Assembly (NCBI RefSeq): GCF_937873615.1
Contig: NZ_CALMYP010000065.1
Span: 33,542-97,541 of the forward strand
Length of the DNA: 64,000 nucleotides
Direction: 5' to 3'
Source of the DNA: an uncultured Paracoccus sp.
GTDB taxonomy: Bacteria; Pseudomonadota; Alphaproteobacteria; Rhodobacterales; Rhodobacteraceae
Positions 57,677 through 64,000 of the stretch are shown in pieces (the stretch's first letter is position 1; the number at the start of each line of letters is the position of its first letter). Under the pieces are notes generated by a model that saw only the letters and a program-made list of their open reading frames with translations, did not search any database and had not been told where the DNA came from. The position numbers and the translations under genes are program-made.

Positions 57677-58450
57677 TCAATTTTCGACAAGTGCCAGCAC
57701 GCGCAAAGGACTACCGGTGCCACCCTTGATCTTCAGCGGCGGCGCGATCAGCACCGCGCCGGTCGGCGGCAGCAGGTCGAGATTGCGCAGGCATTGCAGC
57801 CCATAGCGCCCGGCGCCGTGCAGGGTGAAATGGGCCGGATAAGGTGGCGTGTAATGCGCCCCCTGCCCGGCATCGGTGCCGATACATTCGGTGCCGAAGC
57901 CGCGAATCTCGCGCTCATGCACCAGAAGCCGGATCGCTTCCGGCGTCGGGCCGGGCGAATGGGGGCCGTCATCCTTCATGTTGAGATAGGCCGCACCGCT
58001 GCGCTTCGACCAGTCGGTCCGCATCAGCACCCATGACCCGGCGGGGATGAGACCGTGCCGCGCTTCCCAGTCGAGGATGATCTGAGGCGTCAGTTCGAAA
58101 TCGTCATTCCCGGCAGTCCCTTCCGAGCAGTCTATGACCACGACCGGGCCGACCAGCATTGCCGGGTCGATCTCGTCCACGGCACCGTTGGGCACGTCGC
58201 GGCCGGAAATCCAGTGGCTCGGCGCGTCGAAATGCGTGCCGGTATGCTCGCCCATCGAGATATTGTTCCATTTCCAGGCCGGGCCGCGATGGTCATAGGC
58301 ACTGATCTCCTCGATCCGGAAGGGCGCGCATTGGCCGAATTCCGGCGGCAGGACGATGACCGGGAAATCCGGGTCAAGCGTATGGGTCAGGTCCACCACC
58401 TGCACCGCGCCGGTGGCGAGCCTGGCCGTCAGTTCGGAAAGAGTGCTCAT
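57677..58450 (-). CDS. Cyclase-family metal hydrolase, isatin hydrolase-like
   Basis: A 257-residue protein of the kynurenine formamidase/cyclase family. The metal motif HxGTHxDxPxH is visible as EHTGTHFDAPSHW near residue 70, and MRTDWSKRSG near residue 143 and GPHSPGPTPEAIRLL near residue 165 follow. The ending APPLKIKGGTGSPLRVLAL and the ECIGTDAGQ block resemble isatin hydrolases of marine Rhodobacteraceae more than kynurenine formamidases. It could therefore hydrolyse isatin to isatinate, or a related lactam. Placed between the DUF35-SDR fusion and the CoA ligase. Confidence 0.82.
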   Translation of the reverse strand: MSTLSELTARLATGAVQVVDLTHTLDPDFPVIVLPPEFGQCAPFRIEEISAYDHRGPAWKWNNISMGEHTGTHFDAPSHWISGRDVPNGAVDEIDPAMLVGPVVVIDCSEGTAGNDDFELTPQIILDWEARHGLIPAGSWVLMRTDWSKRSGAAYLNMKDDGPHSPGPTPEAIRLLVHEREIRGFGTECIGTDAGQGAHYTPPYPAHFTLHGAGRYGLQCLRNLDLLPPTGAVLIAPPLKIKGGTGSPLRVLALVEN

Positions 58451-58465
58451 GGGTAACGACGCTCC

Positions 58466-59716
58466 TCAGCCTTGTCCGGTGGTCATTTCGCGTTCCAGCA
58501 CCTTGGCGCCGGCGCGGAACCTCTCGATCAGGTCGCGCGCGACATCGCCGCAATAGACATCCTCAAGCCCCGCCTGCAGCCCGGCGACGAGGTCGCGCGC
58601 CAGTGCCTCTGGCGGCACCTTGGGCGGCGGCAAAGGCTGGTGCCAGTCATCCTCGGTCGGGCCGATGAAGACGTTCATCACCCTCAGCCCACTAGCCCGA
58701 AACTCTGCCCGCAGGCTCTGGCTCAGCGAGAGGGCCGCCGCCTGCGAGGCCGAAAAGCCACCGAGTTCCGGCAGGCTGACAAGCGCATGGGCCGACAGGA
58801 TATTGACCCAGGCCACGGCCGAGTTGACCCCATCCGCCGTGCGCGCGCACATGCCCGGCCCGAATGCCTGCGCCAGCCGCATGAGACCGAGGTAATTCAC
58901 CTCCATCTCCTGCTGGGCGAAGACGGTATCGCCGCGCGACAGCGCCCCGCCCGGACGCAGGAAGCGGGCATTGTTGATCAGGATATCGACCTTGCCGCCG
59001 ATCTCTCCGGCCAGTTCTGCCACGCTGCGCGTATCGGTCACATCGAGCGGCAGGATCTGCACCCCCGGAATATCCTCCAGCACCGCGCGCATCGGGTTCG
59101 GGCGCCAGGCTTCGGCCTCACCGATGAAGACCTGGCCGGCGCCGGCCTTTTTCAGGGCGCGGGCGATGGCGGCGGCGTTTTCGCTGCGCGCATCGGCGAT
59201 CAGCACGCGGCGATGTTTCGGGTCCGAGGTCATGGCACGCAATTGCGGATCGTCCTCCATATTCGGGGTCGGCTGCTCGGGCATGGCGATGAGAACACCC
59301 TGCCCGGCACGGTCAAGCCGGTTCCACAACACCACCCGCCCGTTCCGTTCGACATCGCCATGGACATGACAGATGATGACCGGCCCGACATCCAGCTGGA
59401 CCGTTCCGGTCCGCCACGGCGCGCGCTCGCGGAAATAGAGATTGGTCGAGGTCCGCACCGTGGTCTCGGCCAGAAGCCTGCCTTTGGGCGAAACCTCCTG
59501 CCAGTGCAGGTCGGTCGACAGGCATCTGCTGCAGGCATCGCGCGCCGGGTAAAGCACCGTGCCGCAATCGGCACAGACCTGCAGCATGAACCGACCCTCG
59601 GCAGCGGCGGCGGTCAGGCCCATGGCCGCACGGCTGCGCATGGTCGGCGGCAGCGTGGGCGCGCTTGTGCGCAGCTGCGGGTTCTTCTTTGGCGGCGACT
59701 TCAGCGGTTCAGTCAT
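58466..59716 (-). CDS. DUF35 zinc ribbon/OB-fold protein fused to a degenerate SDR domain
   Basis: A 416-residue two-domain protein. Residues 45-150 form a DUF35 rubredoxin-like zinc ribbon (CADCG and CSRCLS) plus an OB fold (GTVQLDVGPVIICHVHGDV). Residues 170-400 are an SDR domain whose active site is changed: FSASQ replaces YxxxK, and the usual TGxxxGIG cofactor loop is replaced by ADARSENA. DUF35 proteins (ChsH2-type) bind thiolase-like partners to form aldolase or acyl-transfer complexes. Start ATG 59716 overlaps the thiolase-like stop, so the two are translated together and likely form one complex. Confidence 0.85.
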   Translation of the reverse strand: MTEPLKSPPKKNPQLRTSAPTLPPTMRSRAAMGLTAAAAEGRFMLQVCADCGTVLYPARDACSRCLSTDLHWQEVSPKGRLLAETTVRTSTNLYFRERAPWRTGTVQLDVGPVIICHVHGDVERNGRVVLWNRLDRAGQGVLIAMPEQPTPNMEDDPQLRAMTSDPKHRRVLIADARSENAAAIARALKKAGAGQVFIGEAEAWRPNPMRAVLEDIPGVQILPLDVTDTRSVAELAGEIGGKVDILINNARFLRPGGALSRGDTVFAQQEMEVNYLGLMRLAQAFGPGMCARTADGVNSAVAWVNILSAHALVSLPELGGFSASQAAALSLSQSLRAEFRASGLRVMNVFIGPTEDDWHQPLPPPKVPPEALARDLVAGLQAGLEDVYCGDVARDLIERFRAGAKVLEREMTTGQG

Positions 59717-60885
59717 GCGCCTGCCCCTTCCAGAATGGCCGCGCCGGTGCAAAGACCGCGGTCATAATTTATCATGCCAAAGCCCGAGACCATGGCCCGG
59801 CGCGCGCCCGCAACCTGGGTGCCGCCGGCAGTGCCGGTGACCTGCCGAATCGCCTCGACCAGGCCGATGAAGCCGCCCGCCGCACCTGCCTGCCCGCCGG
59901 ACAACTGCCCGCCCGAGGTGTTATGCGGGAAGTCCCCGGTGGTGGTCAGGTCATGCTCGCGGACGAAGCGCGGGGCCTCGCCCTTTGCGCAGAAGCCCAG
60001 ATCCTCGATCTGCATCATCGAGATCACCGGATAGTCATCATAGGTCTGCAGCAGGTCGATATCCGCCGGCCCGCAGCCCGCCTGCGCATAAAGTTCGTCG
60101 ATATCCATGGTCCAGCCGCCGCGCAGCTGAATGGGATCTTCCGCATGGGCATTGTGGCGCTCGATGGCTCCGGCGATGGTGGCATAGGGAAGGTTGCGAC
60201 GCTCGGCCTCTTCGACCGGCATGACCAGGAATGCCTCGGCCCCGGCGCAAGGCATGACGCAGTCGAACAGCGCGATCGGATCGGCGATCGGGCGGGCGGC
60301 GAGATATTGCTCCATGCTCAGCGGCTTCTTCATCACCGCGCGCGGGCTTTTCAGCGCGTTCTGGCGCTGCGAGACGCAGATGCGGCCGAAATCCTCGCGC
60401 GTGGCGCCGCATTCCTGCATGTAACGGTCGGTCAGCAGCGCGAAATTCGCATTCGGACCGCCATAGCCATAGGGATAGGCGGCATCGGTGGCGAAGCGCG
60501 AGAAGCTGGAAAGAAGTTGCCGGAAGCTGTCGATCTGATTGGTGTCCCCGGCCACGCAGGCGACAATGCTGGCATCGCCTGCCTGCACCGCCCGGGCCGC
60601 GCGGCGCAGCGCGACGATGCCCGCCGCACCGCCCATCGGGATGTGATCGAGCCAGCGCGGGCAAAGCCCCAGATGCTGGGTCAGCCCGACGGCGCTGTCG
60701 GGAAACAACGTGAAGCTGGCCAGCGATAGCCCGTCGAGATCGGCCGGACGCAGCCCTGCGACATCGAGCGCCTGCCGAAGCGCGGTCGCAATCCACCAAT
60801 GCGCGGTTTCGATGGAGTAGCGCCGATACTCGGTCGAGGCCGGCGCCACCAGCGCCACACCCTCATAGGATTGGCGCGCATTCAT
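59713..60885 (-). CDS. Thiolase-like protein without the usual catalytic Cys/His, probable acyl-CoA lyase
   Basis: A 390-residue thiolase-fold protein (YSIETAHWWIATALRQALD, SMMQIEDLGFCAKGEAPRFV). In the thiolase nucleophile region I see MGGAAGIVALRRAARAV near residue 85, with no Cys. The C-terminal GHP motif is replaced by SGGQLSGGQAGAAGG near residue 340. Ltp2-type members that partner DUF35 proteins act as retro-aldolases, which fits the fusion partner encoded next to it. An inactive thiolase is possible but less likely, given the conserved pairing. Start ATG 60885; operon head with an inverted repeat upstream. Confidence 0.85.
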   Translation of the reverse strand: MNARQSYEGVALVAPASTEYRRYSIETAHWWIATALRQALDVAGLRPADLDGLSLASFTLFPDSAVGLTQHLGLCPRWLDHIPMGGAAGIVALRRAARAVQAGDASIVACVAGDTNQIDSFRQLLSSFSRFATDAAYPYGYGGPNANFALLTDRYMQECGATREDFGRICVSQRQNALKSPRAVMKKPLSMEQYLAARPIADPIALFDCVMPCAGAEAFLVMPVEEAERRNLPYATIAGAIERHNAHAEDPIQLRGGWTMDIDELYAQAGCGPADIDLLQTYDDYPVISMMQIEDLGFCAKGEAPRFVREHDLTTTGDFPHNTSGGQLSGGQAGAAGGFIGLVEAIRQVTGTAGGTQVAGARRAMVSGFGMINYDRGLCTGAAILEGAGA

Positions 60886-60972
60886 GCCGCCAGTCGCCCG
60901 CACATCAATCCCACCGCGATCACGCCGCCCTCCTGCACACACAGGCAGCGGCACCGTGCCGCCGACCTTAAA

Positions 60973-60996
60973 GATGATTATTCATGTATAATCATC
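60973..60996. promoter_or_regulatory. Inverted repeat before the thiolase-like operon
   Basis: Arms GATGATTAT and ATAATCATC are exact complements, separated by TCATGT. It lies about 90 bp before the thiolase-like start and close to the end of marR. Likely a MarR operator for the minus-strand operon. Confidence 0.65.
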
Positions 60997-61050
60997 CAAG
61001 GCAAGCATTTTGATTCTGCGAGCCAGACAAAACCACAGGTAGAGTTCTGT

Positions 61051-61521
61051 TCAGACCGCCTGAAGATTGACGAGCATTCGCCGCAGCGAAGCCGTAAGCA
61101 CCTCTCGTTGATCGGCACTCAATCCCTGGACAAGCGAGTCGTTGACTCGCGTGATCTCGGGGTAAATGCGATCAAACATCCCTTCCCCCGCAAGGGTCAG
61201 GTTTATCAGGCGCAGACGATTGTCGGTTTCGCTTGGCTGGCGCGCAATCAACCCCTGCGCCTCAAGGCTGTCGAGCGCGCGACTCATGGTAGGTTGTTCG
61301 GCAATGGCCCAGATGCACAGTTCTGTCACCGTGAGACTGCCGAAGGTTTGCAATGAAATGATGATCCGCATCTTCAACGCGGAAATTCCCGCCGGGCGCA
61401 TACGCCCCTGAAGAACCTGATGATAACGGTGGACGATATGATTGAGCATGAAGGACGGCATCGAATCGAGCCGGGCGACCGGCCTGGACAGTTCGGCAGC
61501 AGGGGATTGAACCGCGTTCAT
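61051..61521 (-). CDS. MarR-family regulator
   Basis: A 156-residue winged-helix repressor of the MarR family. The HTH region FGSLTVTELCIWAIAEQPTMSRALDSLEAQGLI is near residues 65-95 and the wing RQPSETDNRLRLINLT follows. A GGAGG element precedes the ATG at 61521. It is positioned between the iorA-like gene and the thiolase operon, with inverted repeats on both sides, so it probably controls both transcripts and releases in response to the pathway's aromatic acid or its CoA ester. Marked similarity to auxin-degradation regulators is an inference from context. Confidence 0.88.
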   Translation of the reverse strand: MNAVQSPAAELSRPVARLDSMPSFMLNHIVHRYHQVLQGRMRPAGISALKMRIIISLQTFGSLTVTELCIWAIAEQPTMSRALDSLEAQGLIARQPSETDNRLRLINLTLAGEGMFDRIYPEITRVNDSLVQGLSADQREVLTASLRRMLVNLQAV

Positions 61522-61566
61522 GTGGACCTCCAAGACGGCGACGAAAGCTATTTGGTATCTCAAAAA

Positions 61567-61624
61567 CCATAATACAACCTATGGTAGATTTTAAAAGTAC
61601 AATCTACTTGCATTATCATATGAT
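61567..61624. promoter_or_regulatory. Inverted repeats between marR and the iorA-like gene
   Basis: Three overlapping repeats: CCATA-N8-TATGG (61567-61584), GTAGATT-N10-AATCTAC (61584-61607) and the perfect palindrome ATCATATGAT (61615-61624). The AT-rich tract is the probable shared promoter and MarR operator region. Confidence 0.55.
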
Positions 61625-61675
61625 TTTTCATATAGTTCGTCGCACGGATGGAAGGGCAGGAAGCGGGGACCAGCC

Positions 61676-63823
61676 ATGGCAGAGCGTTCATTCAAGGCAG
61701 AAGTCGCGCATCTGCGGCTTGGCGAAGGCGAAACGTTCACGGGTGAAGGCATTCTCGCCATCACCAAGGCATTGCTGCAATCGGGGGTCGGCTATGTCGG
61801 CGGCTATCAGGGCGCGCCGATCTCTCACCTCATGGACGTGCTGGCCGATGCCGAAGAGTTGATGGCAGAGCTTGGCGTGCGCTTCGAGGCCAATGCCAAT
61901 GAAGCAGCGGCGGCGGCCATGCTGGCAGCCTCGGTTCATTACCCGATTCGCGGGGCGGTGACCTTCAAGGGGCCGGTCGGGGTCAATGTCGCCTCGGACG
62001 CATTGGCGAATCTGGCGTCCAGCGGCGTCACCGGCGGCGCCATGATCATCGTCGGAGAGGATTATGGCGAAGGTTCCTCGATCATGCAGGAACGCAGCCA
62101 TGCCTTTGCAATGAAGTCGCAGTTCTGGCTGCTGGACCCGCGCCCGAACCTGCCCTCTATCGTTCAGGCGGTCAGCGACGGCTTCGAGCTGTCCGAGGCC
62201 TCGAACACGCCGGTCATGCTGATGGTGCGCATCCGCTGCTGCCATGTCACCGGGTCCTTCGAATGCCAGGACAACAAGCGGCCCGATTTCAGCGTCAAGG
62301 ATGCCGTGGCCCATCCGCGTTCGGATTTCTCGCGCGTGGTGCTGCCGCCGGCGTCCTTCGCGCATGAGCAGGACAAGATCAACAATCGCTGGCCCGCCGC
62401 CGAGGCCTTCATCCGCGACCGCAAGCTGAACGAGCGTTTCGGTCCCGCCGATGCGCCTGTCGGCATCGTCCTGCAGGGCGGCATGTATAACGGTGTCATC
62501 CGCGCGTTGCAGCAACTTGGACTGGCCGATATCTATGGTAACACCCAGGTGCCACTTTATGTGCTGAACGTCACCTATCCGCTGCTGCCGGACGAATTCC
62601 ACGATTTCTGCGCCGGAAAGTCCCACGTCCTTGTGGTCGAGGAAGGCCAGCCGGAATTCATCGAGAACCAGCTTGGCAGTTTCCTTTACCGCGCCAAATC
62701 CGATGTCCAGCTGCATGGCAAGGACGTCTTTCCGATGGCCGGCGAATATACCGGCGCGGTCATGCGCGACGGCATCGCGGGCTTCCTGAAAGAGGCCGCG
62801 CCCGATCTGCTGTCTGATGCGCTGCGCGCGCCGAACACGCCCACCCCGGCCATCCCGGATCTGTCGAAGACCGTTCCGATCCGGCCACCGGGTTTCTGCA
62901 CCGGCTGCCCCGAGCGCCCGATCTTCGCCGCCATGAAACTGGTCGAGCAGGAATTGGGCAAACACCAGATCGCCGCCGATATCGGCTGTCATGTCTTCGC
63001 CGCCCTGCCTCCGTTCGAGATCGGCGGCGCGACCATGGGCTATGGCCTCGGGCCGGCGGCGAACGGCGCCTTCGATGGCGGCGGAGAGAAGCGGCCCGTC
63101 GCAATCATCGGCGATGGCGGGTTCTGGCATAACGGGCTGTCCTCCTCCTTCACCAATATGGCCTTCAACAAGTCGGACGGCGTGGCCATCGTGGTCGACA
63201 ATTACTATTCGGCTGCGACCGGCGGGCAGGATGTGATGTCCTCTCGCGCGGTGAACGCGACCAAGGCGACGAAGAACCCGATCTCGAAGGCGCTGGCAGG
63301 GATCGGCATCGACTGGGTGCGCCAGATCGACCGCACCTATGATGTCGGCAAGATGCGCGACACCATCCGCGAGGCCCTGACCACGCCCGAAGCCGGGCCA
63401 AAGGTCATTGTTGCCTCGTCCGAATGCATGCTGAACCGGCAGCGGCGCGAAAAGCCCCTGCGTGCCAAGGCGATCAAGGAAGGCCGGCGCGTGGACATTC
63501 CCCGCTTCGGCGTCGATGAAGATGTCTGCACCGGCGATCACGCCTGCATGCGCTTGTCCGGCTGCCCCTCGTTGTCGCTGAAGACCCTGGACGACCCGTT
63601 GCGTGACGATCCCGTGGCCAGCATCGACCAAAGCTGCGTCGGCTGCGGCAATTGCGGCGAGGTGGCGGATGCCGCCATCCTCTGCCCCAGCTTCTATCGC
63701 GCCGATGTCGTCCATAACCCGACAGGGTTCGAGACCTGGCGCACCGGCATCCGCGCCCGCTTTCGCAACGCCCTGAGCAAGCGCCGCGCCAAACGCCGGC
63801 TGAATCTGGGGATCGCGCCATGA
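61676..63823 (+). CDS. Indolepyruvate:ferredoxin oxidoreductase alpha subunit-like protein
   Basis: A 715-residue TPP- and iron-sulfur-dependent 2-oxoacid oxidoreductase. N-terminal domain with GYQGAPISHLMDVLADAEELM near residue 40; TPP-binding region GDGGFWHNGLSSSF with NYYSAATGGQ near residues 475-515; C-terminal ferredoxin-like clusters VCTGDHACMRLSGCPS near residue 615 and CVGCGNCGEVADAAILCPS near residue 655. Such enzymes convert arylpyruvates to aryl-acetyl-CoA, or run related reactions. Starts at ATG 61676, 155 bp from the divergent marR start, and overlaps the beta subunit by 4 bp. Confidence 0.9.
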   Translation: MAERSFKAEVAHLRLGEGETFTGEGILAITKALLQSGVGYVGGYQGAPISHLMDVLADAEELMAELGVRFEANANEAAAAAMLAASVHYPIRGAVTFKGPVGVNVASDALANLASSGVTGGAMIIVGEDYGEGSSIMQERSHAFAMKSQFWLLDPRPNLPSIVQAVSDGFELSEASNTPVMLMVRIRCCHVTGSFECQDNKRPDFSVKDAVAHPRSDFSRVVLPPASFAHEQDKINNRWPAAEAFIRDRKLNERFGPADAPVGIVLQGGMYNGVIRALQQLGLADIYGNTQVPLYVLNVTYPLLPDEFHDFCAGKSHVLVVEEGQPEFIENQLGSFLYRAKSDVQLHGKDVFPMAGEYTGAVMRDGIAGFLKEAAPDLLSDALRAPNTPTPAIPDLSKTVPIRPPGFCTGCPERPIFAAMKLVEQELGKHQIAADIGCHVFAALPPFEIGGATMGYGLGPAANGAFDGGGEKRPVAIIGDGGFWHNGLSSSFTNMAFNKSDGVAIVVDNYYSAATGGQDVMSSRAVNATKATKNPISKALAGIGIDWVRQIDRTYDVGKMRDTIREALTTPEAGPKVIVASSECMLNRQRREKPLRAKAIKEGRRVDIPRFGVDEDVCTGDHACMRLSGCPSLSLKTLDDPLRDDPVASIDQSCVGCGNCGEVADAAILCPSFYRADVVHNPTGFETWRTGIRARFRNALSKRRAKRRLNLGIAP

Positions 63824-64000
63824 ACATGCCCGTCCAGCCGCCCGCAAGCACCCCCTCCGGGATCATCAAGATCGCCATCCTCGCCGTCGGCGGTCAGGGC
63901 GGCGGGGTGCTGACCAACTGGATCGAGGCTTTGGCCCGCGCCAATGGCTATGTCGCCCAGGCCACCAGCGTCGCGGGTGTGGCACAGCGCACCGGCGCCA
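63820..64000 (+). CDS. Indolepyruvate oxidoreductase beta subunit-like protein (5' part)
   Basis: Only the first 60 residues are in the window. GIIKIAILAVGGQGGGVLTNWIEALA is the gamma/beta-subunit start of 2-oxoacid oxidoreductases (nucleotide-like loop GGQGGGV). The ATG at 63820 overlaps the iorA-like stop by 4 bp, so both subunits are coupled. The rest lies past the right edge. Confidence 0.88.
   Translation, partial: MNMPVQPPASTPSGIIKIAILAVGGQGGGVLTNWIEALARANGYVAQATSVAGVAQRTGA

Noticed and set aside
61688-63847. Minus-strand frame of about 720 codons opposite the iorA-like gene
   Set aside because: Shadow of a gene with TPP and iron-sulfur motifs on the plus strand.

Overview
The window is GC-rich chromosomal DNA from an alphaproteobacterium, most probably family Rhodobacteraceae and Paracoccus-like. 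This rests on protein types and gene order: a small DUF4169 protein and a ribbon-helix-helix protein in front of purB, a division run ddl-ftsQ-ftsA-ftsZ-lpxC-bamD-recN, an M23 peptidase paired with a bactofilin, and a tiny membrane protein ending in EYLSFWR upstream of gap. I assigned the taxon from memory of protein families, not from a search. I saw no rRNA, tRNA, CRISPR array or insertion sequence.

Layout. 1-13.8 kb is housekeeping: ppk-ppx (polyphosphate), a DnaA-like Hda ATPase, an AI-2E-type permease, two small lipoproteins, purB, dnaB, pyrE-pyrC and gap. 13.8-18 kb holds the small membrane protein, an overlapping M23 peptidase/bactofilin pair, a DUF2189 membrane protein, coaD and a CBS protein. 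18-23.7 kb is a valine-degradation operon (mmsA, acyl-CoA dehydrogenase, 3-hydroxyisobutyryl-CoA hydrolase, mmsB) divergent from a LysR regulator. 23.8-36.5 kb is a division and envelope block on the minus strand (recN, bamD, lpxC, ftsZ, ftsA, ftsQ, ddl, murB), with an epimerase, a GT8-like glycosyltransferase and a MarC protein between ddl and murB.

36.5-55.9 kb is a large accessory catabolic region. It carries a sugar-type (CUT1) ABC transporter, a sulfopropanediol-dehydrogenase/histidinol-dehydrogenase-like enzyme, an SDR, a LacI regulator, and four proteins that each appear to contain two NTF2/SnoaL folds. These are followed by a bicupin, a MetE-like zinc protein, an alpha/beta hydrolase, an RraA-like protein, an AtzG/AtzE-type amidase pair (the small subunit is only 51 codons), and a second histidinol-dehydrogenase-like enzyme divergent from an XRE-cupin regulator. 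An identical 15-bp sequence within near-palindromic sites at 36787 and 39219 marks the two promoter regions of the LacI-associated part and is the best candidate LacI operator. I cannot assign a substrate; this is the strongest candidate for an undescribed pathway.

56-64 kb is a second catabolic locus. A MarR regulator sits between an indolepyruvate:ferredoxin oxidoreductase-like iorA-iorB pair (iorB runs off the window) and an opposed four-gene operon: a thiolase-like protein, a DUF35 zinc-ribbon/SDR fusion, an isatin-hydrolase-like cyclase and an acyl-CoA ligase. The combination suggests degradation of indole-3-acetate or a related aryl acid through CoA thioesters (inference). The thiolase-like protein lacks the usual Cys and His motifs and the SDR half lacks the YxxxK motif, so the pair may be an aldolase/lyase complex rather than a thiolase plus a dehydrogenase.
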